Shown piece by piece: positions 1 to 8,459 of a stretch of 25,566 bases of DNA. How positions within the stretch are numbered: the stretch's first letter is position 1; every line of letters begins with the position of its first letter. Origin of the DNA: JAYVIQ01 sp043770215 (GTDB lineage: Bacteria; Bacteroidota; Bacteroidia; Cytophagales; JAAEPT01); NCBI GenBank assembly GCA_043770215.1, contig JAYVIQ010000196.1, positions 1 to 25,566 on the forward strand. Reading direction: 5' to 3'. A model generated the notes under the pieces. The model had not been told where the DNA came from. It saw nothing but the letters and a program-made list of their open reading frames with translations, and ran no database searches. The translations under genes and the position numbers were made by a program.

Positions 1-409
1 TTGAGGCTCTTGCCATATTTCCTTGCACTTATTACAATAAAAAGTTAGATATTTATCTAATATAAAACAAGTTATGGGTTTTTCAGTAGGCTCTAGTTAG
101 AATATAAGGGTAGTTGTAGAATGATATCTTATAATATTTTTTGGGTTTACAAAGTCTATTTTAGTGGTTATAATCTAGTGAGGGTTTGGAATACATCATT
201 GTTTTTGCTGTGAGTATTTTACTCTTATAATCCATTTTTAGAAAAATTCATATACGGCGGTTTTTAAATGCTATTATATGATGAGAAGGGTAAACAAAAA
301 ACTATGGGAGTACTCATAAAAATCATTAGCCAAAATGGAATAGAGGATAGGTTTTTTTCTGTTTCTAGAGTACAAAAGACGTAGTCATTGAATACAAAAA
401 AAATAGCTA
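1..409. other. Non-coding left edge, no gene recognised
   Basis: This AT-rich stretch lies downstream of the minus-strand DUF4159 gene and reaches the window edge. Stops are frequent in all frames. One plus-strand frame is open from the edge to about base 60 and could be the last 20 codons of a gene outside the window, but it is too short to judge. I see no tRNA, no convincing terminator hairpin and no repeat. Confidence 0.5.
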
Positions 410-1072
410 TTATTCTGTAGTAAGTGCAAAACTCAAAAGATTAGCACCCATTTTTAGAGCTTGGCTTCTTATTTCTTCGCTATCATGGTGTATTTCTTTG
501 TCTTCCCATCCGTTGCCAAGATCACATTCATAACTGTAAAAACATACTAACCTACCTTGGTATAATAGTCCAAAACCTTGGGCAGGTTTTCCATCATGCT
601 CATGTACTTTAGGAAGTCCGTTATTGAAATTAAACTTTTGGTGGTAAATAAGGTGAGTAAAAGGGATTTCTACAAAACTTAGCTCTGGAAATACTTTTTT
701 CATTTCTAACCGTATAAATTTGTCCATCCCATAATTATCATCTATATGTAAAAAACCACCTGCAATAAGGTAATTTCTAAGGTTTTGGGCTTCACTTTCA
801 GAAAAAACAACATTGCCATGTCCTGTCATGTGTATAAATGGGTAATTGAATATCTTTGCGCTTCCTACCTCTACGGTTTGTTCTTTTGGATTTATATTTA
901 GTTTTAATTCTTTGTTGCAAAATGCAATCAGGTTTGGGAGCGAGGTTTTGTTTGCATACCAATCGCCACCTCCGTTATATTTTAGTTTTGCAATCTCAAA
1001 ACTATACTCTGCTGTTTTGAAAGAAAACAGGCAAAAAACAAGTGAAAGTAAAGATATGGTCAATTTTTTCAT
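410..1072 (-). CDS. Secreted DUF4159 domain protein
   Basis: A 220-residue protein with an N-terminal signal peptide (MKK, then a hydrophobic run to about residue 17), so it is probably exported to the periplasm. The rest resembles DUF4159: the start IAKLKYNGGGDWYAN, the central HMTGHGNVVFSE and GGFLHIDDNYG, and a C-terminal QALKMGANLL. The family has a glutamine-amidotransferase-like or ThuA-like flavodoxin fold and no settled function. It lies 71 bases downstream of rsmE on the same strand and is probably the last gene of the mpl-exonuclease-rsmE run; from memory, DUF4159 genes often sit next to rsmE in Bacteroidota. The ATG start fits the signal peptide. The family call is firm and the function unknown. 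Confidence 0.85.
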   Translation of the reverse strand: MKKLTISLLSLVFCLFSFKTAEYSFEIAKLKYNGGGDWYANKTSLPNLIAFCNKELKLNINPKEQTVEVGSAKIFNYPFIHMTGHGNVVFSESEAQNLRNYLIAGGFLHIDDNYGMDKFIRLEMKKVFPELSFVEIPFTHLIYHQKFNFNNGLPKVHEHDGKPAQGFGLLYQGRLVCFYSYECDLGNGWEDKEIHHDSEEIRSQALKMGANLLSFALTTE

Positions 1073-1143
1073 AGCAAACTAGTTTGGCGTATCTTCTACA
1101 AAGCGTCCTGTTTTTTTGAAATGTATTTATTAACTGTTATTAA

Positions 1144-1842
1144 TCAAATAAAATATCTGTTATTGTTTAAGAGTGTACAAGCAAAAATAGCTGCTGTTTC
1201 TGTCCTTAGTCTAAAAGCTCCCAGTGTTACAGGAGTATAATTTTCTTTTAAAGCCAATGCAATTTCATCTTCTGTAAAATCTCCTTCTGGACCTATCAAT
1301 ACACAAGAAGTACAGTCTTTTTCTATCTCTTTGCCCAAATACCTTCTATCTTCATTGGCTAAATGAGCTATAAATTTTTGTTTAAAAGATGTTTTTTCTA
1401 AGAAATCTTTCAGACTGGTATATTCTATCAATATTGGGAGATGGTATTTATGGCTTTGTTTTGCAGCAGAAACTATTTTTTTGTGCAGTCGTTCTAGGTT
1501 TATTTTTACTTTTTCAGTGCGTTTTGTAAGAATCAGGTGTATAGTTCCAACGCCAATTTCGGTCATTTTCTCTATCATAAACTCTAATCGATCACTATTT
1601 TTAGTAGGGGCTACTGCCACATGTAAGTGTTCAACGGTGTTTTCAAACAACGTAGATTCTGTAATTACATATGCACAGTTTCGTTTATCAATTTCAGATA
1701 CAACTGCAGTTGTTAAAGTACCTTTTCCATCTATTAAATGTATTTCTTGTCCTTTTTGGAGACGAAGCACTTTTATGGCATGTTGTGTTTCTTCAGCACT
1801 AAGGTTTCCACTTTTTGTATCTTCAGAATAGAAAATTCTCAT
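1144..1842 (-). CDS. rsmE: 16S rRNA (uracil-1498-N3)-methyltransferase RsmE
   Basis: A SPOUT-fold, SAM-dependent enzyme that methylates N3 of U1498 in the decoding region of 16S rRNA. The protein is 232 residues from the ATG at 1842, a normal family length, and begins MRIFYSED as RsmE proteins do. The N-terminal PUA-like part has HAIKVLRLQKG. The C-terminal knot has LIGPEGDFTEDE and LGAFRLRTETA, the cofactor-binding loops typical of the family. A TTG six bases upstream would add two residues and overlap the exonuclease stop, but the ATG fits the family better. Only two bases separate that ATG from the upstream stop, so translation is probably coupled. Confidence 0.95.
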   Translation of the reverse strand: MRIFYSEDTKSGNLSAEETQHAIKVLRLQKGQEIHLIDGKGTLTTAVVSEIDKRNCAYVITESTLFENTVEHLHVAVAPTKNSDRLEFMIEKMTEIGVGTIHLILTKRTEKVKINLERLHKKIVSAAKQSHKYHLPILIEYTSLKDFLEKTSFKQKFIAHLANEDRRYLGKEIEKDCTSCVLIGPEGDFTEDEIALALKENYTPVTLGAFRLRTETAAIFACTLLNNNRYFI

Positions 1843-1844
1843 GG

Positions 1845-2654
1845 TCAAAAATTCATTTTGGCACTTCTAAGTTTAATTTTTGTGAGTACCTGTTTGGTAT
1901 ACTGAGGAAAATCTCCATTCATCATCCAATCATAATACCCTCTTTCTTTTTGCAAAACATCTTCTACTACTTGTCCTCTAAATTTGCCAAAGTTAAATAC
2001 TTCTACGCCTTTATCATTAAATACAATTCTACCTGCCAAATCAGCTATATTGCCAATGGTATTTTTGTGTATATATTCTACGTCGTTTTTTATAGGTTCA
2101 AAGCTTTTGCCTTGCTTGTCTAGTATTTCCTGACCACTATGCATATCCAATTGCCCCAAAAATACTTCATAAGTAGCTCTAGTGTCAGCTTCAGCACTAT
2201 GAGCATCTTTTAAATCTTTGTTGCAATAATATTTATATGCTGCTGTAAGGGTACGAGGTTGCATCAAGTAAAATATTTTCTGAGCATCTATAATGTTTCT
2301 TTTATCAATCTCAAAACTAACTTTTGCTCTACTAAATTCCTCAATAAGCATTGGAATATCAAACATTAGTAAATTGTACCCGCCTAAATCTGCATTGCCA
2401 ATAAAATCTAAGATTTGTTTAGCCATTTGTGTAAAAATAGGACTGTTTTTTACATCTTCATCATAAATGCCATGAATCAAACTACTTTCTATAGGTATGG
2501 GTATGGTAGGATGAATTTTGCTGGTGAGCACTTCTTCGCTACCGTCTACATTTATTTTCAGGAAAGAGTATTCTACAATTCTGTCTGTAGTGATGCTCAT
2601 GCCAGTAGCTTCTAGATCGAAAAATACTATAGGTTTTTTAAGGTTTAATTTCAT
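1845..2654 (-). CDS. DnaQ-like DEDDh 3'-5' exonuclease
   Basis: A 269-residue exonuclease of the DnaQ/RNase T superfamily. All three motifs are visible: Exo I FFDLEATG (D13, E15), Exo II YNLLMFDIPML (D99) and Exo III HSAEADTRA (H152, D157), which makes it a DEDDh enzyme using two metal ions. HGIYDEDV at about residue 61 is also typical. The C-terminal 70 residues (NFGKFRGQVVEDVL, then YYDWMMNGDFP) look like the small exonuclease X-type C-terminal domain seen on Bacteroidota proteins of this kind, rather than a DNA polymerase III epsilon tail. A role in DNA repair or RNA trimming is inferred. Its ATG overlaps the mpl stop as ATGA, indicating translational coupling. Confidence 0.9.
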   Translation of the reverse strand: MKLNLKKPIVFFDLEATGMSITTDRIVEYSFLKINVDGSEEVLTSKIHPTIPIPIESSLIHGIYDEDVKNSPIFTQMAKQILDFIGNADLGGYNLLMFDIPMLIEEFSRAKVSFEIDKRNIIDAQKIFYLMQPRTLTAAYKYYCNKDLKDAHSAEADTRATYEVFLGQLDMHSGQEILDKQGKSFEPIKNDVEYIHKNTIGNIADLAGRIVFNDKGVEVFNFGKFRGQVVEDVLQKERGYYDWMMNGDFPQYTKQVLTKIKLRSAKMNF

Positions 2655-4015
2655 GCTGTTATTTTTTGAGCAATTAGTTCTACGTTAGCCCCATCAAAAT
2701 TCCCTGAAGACATCAATAATAAATTTTTCTCTCTCCAAGTATTTGACAGCAATGCACTTTCTAGTTGTGCTGCAGAATGTATTAGTTTTAGTCTTTTATC
2801 TTTAAAGAATTCTCTTAGTTGAGTTTCTGTAATGGCACCCAAACCTTTCTTTTTTAGTACTTCAGGATCTAAAAAGATGTAGGGCTCGTCGCAATTTTTC
2901 ATCGTCTCTTTATATTGAACAATAAATTTGCTATCAAGAGAGCTAAAAGTATGCAACTCAAACACAGCTACTAGCTTACGTTTAGAAAATTGATCTGCTA
3001 CTGCATCTACTGTAGCTTGTAATTTAGAAGGAGCATGTGCAAAATCTAAATAGACGTTTGTGCTAGTATTTTTAGCAAGTAATGTAAGTCTTTTGTTTGC
3101 GCCTTTGTAGCTGGCTATTGCTTGTACAAATTGCTCATCTGTTATAGCAATTCTGGAACATATTTTGTGCGCACATCCAAGATTGCTCAAATTATGCTCG
3201 CCAAAAATTTCTAAATTTGTTTTAAATCCATTTATAGTAATGGATGTAATGCCGTCTTTAATTTTGTTTTTGGGTGCTTTGTAAGCAAATTTTAAAAAGT
3301 CACCTTCTTTTTTCTTTACTAATTTTCTAACCAATGTGTCTTCATCATTAAAAATAACAGTGCCAGATTTTGGAGTAGCATCTATCAGTTTATCAAACTG
3401 TTCTATATAATTATCAAATGTTGGAAAAACATTTATATGATCCCACGCTATGCCGCTAATAGAACATATGTGGTGGTGGTATCTAAAAAACTTAGGCGTT
3501 CTGTCTATTGGCGAAGATAAGTACTCATCTCCTTCTATGATGATGATAGGTGAGTCATCTTCTAATTTTACCATAGTATCAAAACCATCCAATTGTGCAG
3601 CTACAGCATAATCAAACTTTCTATTTAAAGTTTTTAGTACATGCATAACCATAGAAGTAATGGTTGTTTTTCCATGGCTTCCACAAATGACAATGCGCTG
3701 TTTGTTTTGGCTTTCTTTGTAGATGTATTCTGGAAAAGAAAAAACAGCCAATCCTAGTGATTTGGCTTTAAGCAGTTCTGGATTATCCGCTTTGGCATGC
3801 ATGCCAAGGACTACCTCATCCAATTCACTATGTATGTTGTTTTCATCCCAACCCATTTTTTCTGGTAGGATACCGTTATCTTCTAGTTTTTCTTTAGAAG
3901 GACTTAGTATTTGGTCATCTGAACCCGTAACTGTATATCCTTTTTTTGCAAGAGCAATTGCTAAATTGTGCATAATGCTGCCACCAATTGCTATAAAATG
4001 AACTTTTTTACTCAC
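2651..4015 (-). CDS. mpl: Mur ligase family protein, Mpl-type (murein peptide ligase)
   Basis: Probable UDP-N-acetylmuramate:L-alanyl-gamma-D-glutamyl-meso-diaminopimelate ligase, which reattaches recovered murein tripeptide to UDP-MurNAc in cytoplasmic peptidoglycan recycling. From the GTG at 4015 it is 454 residues, the normal Mpl length. The order is N-terminal Rossmann domain (KKVHFIAIGGSIMHNLA, GYTVTGSDD), ATP-binding P-loop GSHGKTT at about 112-118, the central EGDEYLSS and HICSISGIAWDHINVFP, then the C-terminal ligase domain with KRL and LDFAHAPSKL. The open frame runs upstream to a TTG at 4120, but those 35 residues do not resemble the family, so GTG is preferred. The upstream sequence has TACTTTTA at 4043-4036 as a possible -7 element. 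MurC is the main alternative; the N-terminal IGGSxMHNLA pattern favours Mpl. Confidence 0.88.
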   Translation of the reverse strand: MSKKVHFIAIGGSIMHNLAIALAKKGYTVTGSDDQILSPSKEKLEDNGILPEKMGWDENNIHSELDEVVLGMHAKADNPELLKAKSLGLAVFSFPEYIYKESQNKQRIVICGSHGKTTITSMVMHVLKTLNRKFDYAVAAQLDGFDTMVKLEDDSPIIIIEGDEYLSSPIDRTPKFFRYHHHICSISGIAWDHINVFPTFDNYIEQFDKLIDATPKSGTVIFNDEDTLVRKLVKKKEGDFLKFAYKAPKNKIKDGITSITINGFKTNLEIFGEHNLSNLGCAHKICSRIAITDEQFVQAIASYKGANKRLTLLAKNTSTNVYLDFAHAPSKLQATVDAVADQFSKRKLVAVFELHTFSSLDSKFIVQYKETMKNCDEPYIFLDPEVLKKKGLGAITETQLREFFKDKRLKLIHSAAQLESALLSNTWREKNLLLMSSGNFDGANVELIAQKITA

Positions 4016-4732
4016 TTTCTTATTAATTTGAGCTGTAAAAGTAGGAAAAAAAAGCAATTTTTTGGTAATAATTTTAGTTGTGTTTGTAACTAAACAACAA
4101 TCAAGTACTTTTAGCGCCAAAAAGTAAACAATTATACTATTTACTTTCCTTTTGCATAAATAATTTTTTATGGGTAAAAAAAATGAATGTTTAATAAAAT
4201 CAGTTTATGAATATCTAAAATTTGTAGAAGCATAAAAATTTCTTTTTTTTTTGTGTTAAACCAAAATAAAACATTTACTTTTTTCTTAAAGACATCTGAT
4301 TATTCGAGATTTTATACAGCCAAGCATAGTAGTATATCCAATGTACAAAAGACTATTTTTACCCTTAAAAAAAAGGTGGGTGTAAATTTTTTTAAATAAA
4401 TATTTTAAATAACCACTTAAATGTCTAAAGAACCAACCACATTGGATATAAAACTAAACTAAAGATTACTAAATATTACTTTTTATAAAATAGATTCTAT
4501 TTAAATAGTAAATGCTAATTTATTAGTTGGCATAAACAAGCCTAATTTTTTTAAAGTATATTTTATAACTCATTAATTGTAATCTAAACCTAACTCTTTC
4601 AAAAATTTATTGTGTTTGTTTGTTTTGGTTATACACCATTATATGTAGTAAAATCAATATCATATTTCTTATATAATTTTCTTTTACTTCTACAATTTTG
4701 GTGGATTACATCATTCAAAAATCTGTATTTGA
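4016..4732. other. Long AT-rich intergenic region between smc and mpl
   Basis: About 0.7 kb lies between the smc stop and the preferred mpl start, by far the longest gap in an otherwise compact window. It contains long A and T runs, no convincing ORF and no tRNA signature. A 12-base inverted repeat is present (listed separately). I see no clear hairpin-plus-T-run terminator for smc. A TACTTTTA element on the minus strand at 4043-4036 may be the mpl -7 box, but no TTG sits at the expected spacing upstream. The region could hold a small RNA, which I cannot establish. Confidence 0.5.
4333..4450. repeat. 12-bp inverted repeat with 94-base spacer
   Basis: TATATCCAATGT at 4333-4344 is the exact reverse complement of ACATTGGATATA at 4439-4450. 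The spacer holds a weaker internal hairpin candidate (TTTTACCC against GGGTGTAAA with a two-base bulge). It could close a roughly 118-nt structured RNA. In sequence this AT-rich a chance match of 12 bases within the region is not negligible. Confidence 0.4.
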
Positions 4733-7700
4733 TTAATTTTTTACAAGGTTTTCGTCGCTAAAGCTTCTCAAATCTACTGGCACAAGCTTAGAAACCCCTG
4801 ATTCTTGCATAGTTACACCATACATAATGTCTGTTGTGCTCATGGTTCTTTTGTTGTGGGTAACCAAAATAAACTGAGATTCTTTAGAAAATTCTCTGAT
4901 GATGTTGTTAAACTTATCTATGTTAGCATCGTCTAAAGGAGCATCTACCTCATCAAAAATACAAAAAGGAGCAGGTTTTATTAAATAAATAGAAAACAAC
5001 AAAGCAACTGCCGTAAGTGTTTTTTCGCCACCAGAAAGTTGGTTTATGCTCAATGGTTTTTTGCCTTTTGGTCTGGCAATGATGTCTATGTCAGAATCTA
5101 ATGGATTGCTAGGGTCTACCAAAGTTAGTTGGCAAGTATCTTCGTCTGTAAAAAGAGATCTAAACACTTTTTGAAAATTTAGATTGATCTCATCAAAAGC
5201 TTTCTCGAAATTGGCTCTTGCAACTACATCTATTTCAGAAATTGTGTTTAACAATGATTTTTTTGCATTTACTAAATCTTCTTTTTGAACAATAATAAAA
5301 TCATACCTTTCTTTAATTTCGTTATAAGCTTCCATGGCCATTGGATTTATGGGGCCAAGGCGGTCTATTTTAGATCTAAACTCTAGAACACGCTCATTTA
5401 GGGCAGATTCTGTAAGTGATTCTTTAGGTTCTTGAGCTTCTTCCATAGAAAGTTGGTTTAGATCTACTCTAAACTCTACAGATAAGCGTTCCTTGATGCT
5501 ATTTATGGTAAGTTTTACCTCATTTAAATTGGTATTTAATTCAAGCAATAAATTATCTATTCCGTCTTTATGATTTACGTTGCTTTTGGCTTCTTTTTCA
5601 AAAGTATCTATACTGTTTCGGGTAGCATAGTAGTCTTTTTCAGCTTCGTTTACGCCTTTTTCTATGGATTCTTTTTCTTGATAGAGTTCTATAAGTTGGT
5701 CATCACTTACTTCTTCTTTATCTATAATTTGTTTTACTTCTAGATTGGTTTTCTCAATTTCTAAATTGTTTTTGGTAATTCTAGTTTGTGTGGTCTTTAG
5801 GTTTTCTGATTTAAAATTCCACTCACGCTCTGTAGCCTCTAGTTTATTTCTTATTTGGTGTGTTTTTATATTTTCTTGGTTGTAAAAATTAGTTATTTGT
5901 AAGTATTTAAGTTCTTCTATTTCAATTAGTTGTTCTTTTTCTTTTAATTCGTTACTTAATCCTTCTAATTCTACTTTTATCAGATTTAATTTTGGTAAAC
6001 TTTTGTCTATCCCATCCTTAAGAATAACTATATTTTTATTTAAATCGTCTTTTTTGCTTGAATTGCTACTGACAAAATCTATAAACTGTTCTATTTTTAA
6101 CTTAATAGAAATGTATTCTTCATTTAGTTTATTTAATTCTTTGGACAGTGATTCTATTTCTGTCTTTTTAGACGAGCCTTTTAACTGGTTTAAATCATTG
6201 TTTAGTTTTTCTACCTCGTGTTGTTTTTTGCTTTTAAGATCATTTAGTTTGTTTATTTCTTTTTCTAATTTGTCTAAATTTTTAGCCCTACCAATTCTTT
6301 TTCCTTCGAACAAACCAACAGAGCCACCAGAGATACTTTCTTTTCTTTTTGTAAGTGACCCATCTTTTCTTAAAAACACTACATCCAATTCTTCTGGAAT
6401 GTTTTCGCTAGCATTTTCTACCACATATACATTTCCCAAAAGGTGGTAAACTAGGTTTTTAAATCTATCTTCAAACTCAACAATATCTATTGCTTTTTTG
6501 CAATGTGTTTTTAGCGGTTCTATTTCATTTATTTTTGTATCTAGTTGGTCTAGAACAAAGAAATTAGCTTTGCCTTTTGCACTTTCTTTTAATAGCGAAA
6601 CAGCGCTGTAAGCATTGGCAACATTCTCTACCACATAATAATTCATCCAAGGTTCTAAGTAGTTTTCTATGGCTATCCTGTATTCTTCTGGGCATGTAAG
6701 CACGTCAGAAACCAAAGGGCTATTGCTATTCCAAGAGCTACTTTTCTTCAAAAACTTAATAGCAGCAGGAAAACCTTCTAGATTATCTACTAATGATTTT
6801 GTAAGGTTAAATTCGTTTTGCTTAGCATCTAATTCTCTATTTAAAACCGCCAGCTGGTCTTTGGTTTTAATAATATTATTTTCTGCTTGTTCTATTGTGG
6901 TTAAAAGGTTTGTTTCGTTATTTTTAGATTTTTCTAACGCAATAGAACCGTCTTTTATTTTTTCTAAAATAGCGTTTTGGTTTATTTCTAACTCCAATAC
7001 ATTTTCTGTATATGAGCTGCTTGCATCTTTGGTTTTGTAGAGCTCTTCTTGAAGATTTTTGAGTTGTATTTCGCTAATTTCTATAGATTTTTTGAGCTGA
7101 TAAAAGTTGTCTTGCGTTCTTTTTTCAATCTGTAAAACCTCATTTAGCTGCGTTTTTAATAGCGTTTGTTTTTCTTTTTGGGATTCTTGTTCTTTTTGCA
7201 AATCCAAAAGCACATTTTCTAAGTCTACTACTGATTTTAGAAGGTCTGCCTTTAGGTCTATTAATTTTTTTAATTCCTTGTGCAACTCATCTGTAGAAAC
7301 TTTATCAGTGGCTAGCTGATCATTCAAATTGTTGTTTCTTTCATTCAAGTACCTTAGGCGTTCATTCTTTATTTTCTTATCGCTTTCGTATTGTCTGGTT
7401 TTGTTTACGTGTTCGTTTAGTGTTTTTTGCCTGCTGCTTACCAAATGTTCATTAAGCAATAAATCTGTTTTTAGTTTTTCTATGCTTGCATTAAGTGCAT
7501 TTATTTTAGCATTAAGCTCTATTTTTTTTGTGCTTTCTACATCTATTTTAGATTTTATACTCTCTATTTTAATTAGATGCTTGTCTAAAGTTATTTTTGC
7601 CAATTGTATGCTAAAGTCTTTGTACTGGGTTTTTAGACTATGGTAATTTTCTGCTTGTTTGGCTTGTTTTTCTAAAGACTTTAGATTTTTTTCTATTTCA

Positions 7701-8287
7701 AAAAGCACATCTTCTACACGTTCTAAGTCTTTGTCTGTGCCTTTTAATTTGTTTAAGGTTTCTTTTTTTCTGACTTTGAATTTAGAGATCCCAGCAGCTT
7801 CCTCAAATAAAGTTCTACGGCTGTTGTCTTTGTCATTCAGTATGTTGTCTACCATTTTGAGCTCTATAATGGCATAACTATCTGCTCCAATGCCAGTATC
7901 CAAAAATAAATTAGTTATGTCTTTAAGTCTGCAACTTACATCATTAAGCAGGTACTCACTTTCTCCACTTCGGTAATAACGTCTGGTAATGGTTACTTCG
8001 TTGTATTCTGTAGGAATAAGATTTTTGGTGTTTTTAAAAGTCAATGAAACTTCTGCTAATTGTAGGGCTTTTCTATTTTTAGTGCCGTTAAAAATAATGT
8101 TTTCCATTTTTTCTGAACGTAGGGCAGATGTTTTTTGCTCTCCCAACACCCATCTTATGGCATCTACTATGTTTGATTTTCCGCAGCCATTAGGACCTAC
8201 TATACCAGTGATTCCTTTATCAAAATGAATGACAACTTTATCTCCAAAACTTTTGAACCCTTTAATTTCCAGTTTAGTTAACTGCAT
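4733..8287 (-). CDS. smc: Chromosome segregation protein SMC
   Basis: A full-length 1184-residue SMC ATPase, which dimerises and, with ScpA/ScpB (not in this window), condenses and separates the chromosome. The N-terminal head begins MQLTKLEIKGFKSF with Walker A GPNGCGKSN at about 31-39. A long coiled coil follows, rich in E, K, L and N. The hinge is at roughly 502-660 (LEGFPAAIKFL near its start, ESISGGSVGLFEGKRIGR near its end). The second coil returns to the C-terminal head with signature LSGGEKTLTA from about 1084 and Walker B FCIFDEVDAPLDDAN from about 1108. The ATG start agrees with the conserved N terminus. It is transcribed alone, diverging from the choice-of-anchor L gene 172 bases away. 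Confidence 0.97.
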   Translation of the reverse strand: MQLTKLEIKGFKSFGDKVVIHFDKGITGIVGPNGCGKSNIVDAIRWVLGEQKTSALRSEKMENIIFNGTKNRKALQLAEVSLTFKNTKNLIPTEYNEVTITRRYYRSGESEYLLNDVSCRLKDITNLFLDTGIGADSYAIIELKMVDNILNDKDNSRRTLFEEAAGISKFKVRKKETLNKLKGTDKDLERVEDVLFEIEKNLKSLEKQAKQAENYHSLKTQYKDFSIQLAKITLDKHLIKIESIKSKIDVESTKKIELNAKINALNASIEKLKTDLLLNEHLVSSRQKTLNEHVNKTRQYESDKKIKNERLRYLNERNNNLNDQLATDKVSTDELHKELKKLIDLKADLLKSVVDLENVLLDLQKEQESQKEKQTLLKTQLNEVLQIEKRTQDNFYQLKKSIEISEIQLKNLQEELYKTKDASSSYTENVLELEINQNAILEKIKDGSIALEKSKNNETNLLTTIEQAENNIIKTKDQLAVLNRELDAKQNEFNLTKSLVDNLEGFPAAIKFLKKSSSWNSNSPLVSDVLTCPEEYRIAIENYLEPWMNYYVVENVANAYSAVSLLKESAKGKANFFVLDQLDTKINEIEPLKTHCKKAIDIVEFEDRFKNLVYHLLGNVYVVENASENIPEELDVVFLRKDGSLTKRKESISGGSVGLFEGKRIGRAKNLDKLEKEINKLNDLKSKKQHEVEKLNNDLNQLKGSSKKTEIESLSKELNKLNEEYISIKLKIEQFIDFVSSNSSKKDDLNKNIVILKDGIDKSLPKLNLIKVELEGLSNELKEKEQLIEIEELKYLQITNFYNQENIKTHQIRNKLEATEREWNFKSENLKTTQTRITKNNLEIEKTNLEVKQIIDKEEVSDDQLIELYQEKESIEKGVNEAEKDYYATRNSIDTFEKEAKSNVNHKDGIDNLLLELNTNLNEVKLTINSIKERLSVEFRVDLNQLSMEEAQEPKESLTESALNERVLEFRSKIDRLGPINPMAMEAYNEIKERYDFIIVQKEDLVNAKKSLLNTISEIDVVARANFEKAFDEINLNFQKVFRSLFTDEDTCQLTLVDPSNPLDSDIDIIARPKGKKPLSINQLSGGEKTLTAVALLFSIYLIKPAPFCIFDEVDAPLDDANIDKFNNIIREFSKESQFILVTHNKRTMSTTDIMYGVTMQESGVSKLVPVDLRSFSDENLVKN

Positions 8288-8323
8288 ATTTATTTCTTTT
8301 TCACTATGTGCTCTTTACACATT

Positions 8324-8347
8324 TTTATAAAACATGCTAAGATACAA
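8324..8347 (-). promoter_or_regulatory. Possible smc promoter
   Basis: On the minus strand TTTTG (TTG at 8347-8345) is followed after 15 bases by TATAAA (8329-8324), about 37 bases before the smc ATG. This resembles a Bacteroidota -33/-7 pair only loosely, because the -7 part is not TAnnTTTG. An overlapping TATCTTAG directly after the TTG is another candidate. The site is weakly supported. Confidence 0.25.
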
Positions 8348-8405
8348 AAGTCAGACAGAATGTGTGGGTAAGTATTCTTATAAAATTTTAATTTTAATTC
8401 TCTTT

Positions 8406-8432
8406 TTGAGAGGAAAATAACCCATACTTAAC
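8406..8432 (+). promoter_or_regulatory. Possible promoter of the choice-of-anchor L gene
   Basis: TTTTTG (TTG at 8406-8408) is followed after 16 bases by TACTTAAC at 8425-8432, and the ATG lies at 8460. The same TTG, 16 bases, TACTT layout appears before the nif3-like gene and kdsB in this window. The -7 part overlaps a short inverted repeat, TACTTAA (8425-8431) and TTAAGTA (8438-8444), which could be an operator or a 5' hairpin. Confidence 0.35.
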
Positions 8433-8459
8433 TAATTTTAAGTACAACTAAAGCAATGC

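Noticed and set aside
1..60. C-terminal fragment of a plus-strand gene at the window edge
   Set aside because: Only about 20 codons are visible, with no recognisable motif.
846..1082. Open plus-strand frame opposite the DUF4159 gene
   Set aside because: It is an antisense shadow of a recognisable protein family and has no domain pattern of its own.
4016..4120. N-terminal extension of mpl from a TTG at 4120
   Set aside because: The extra 35 residues do not resemble Mur ligases and the normal family start falls at the GTG at 4015.
6003..8228. Several plus-strand open frames (6003-6449, 6669-7040, 7107-7319, 7329-7646, 7659-7877, 7989-8228) opposite smc
   Set aside because: Serine-, phenylalanine- and leucine-rich translations are the expected antisense readout of an AT-rich coiled-coil gene; smc is intact on the other strand.
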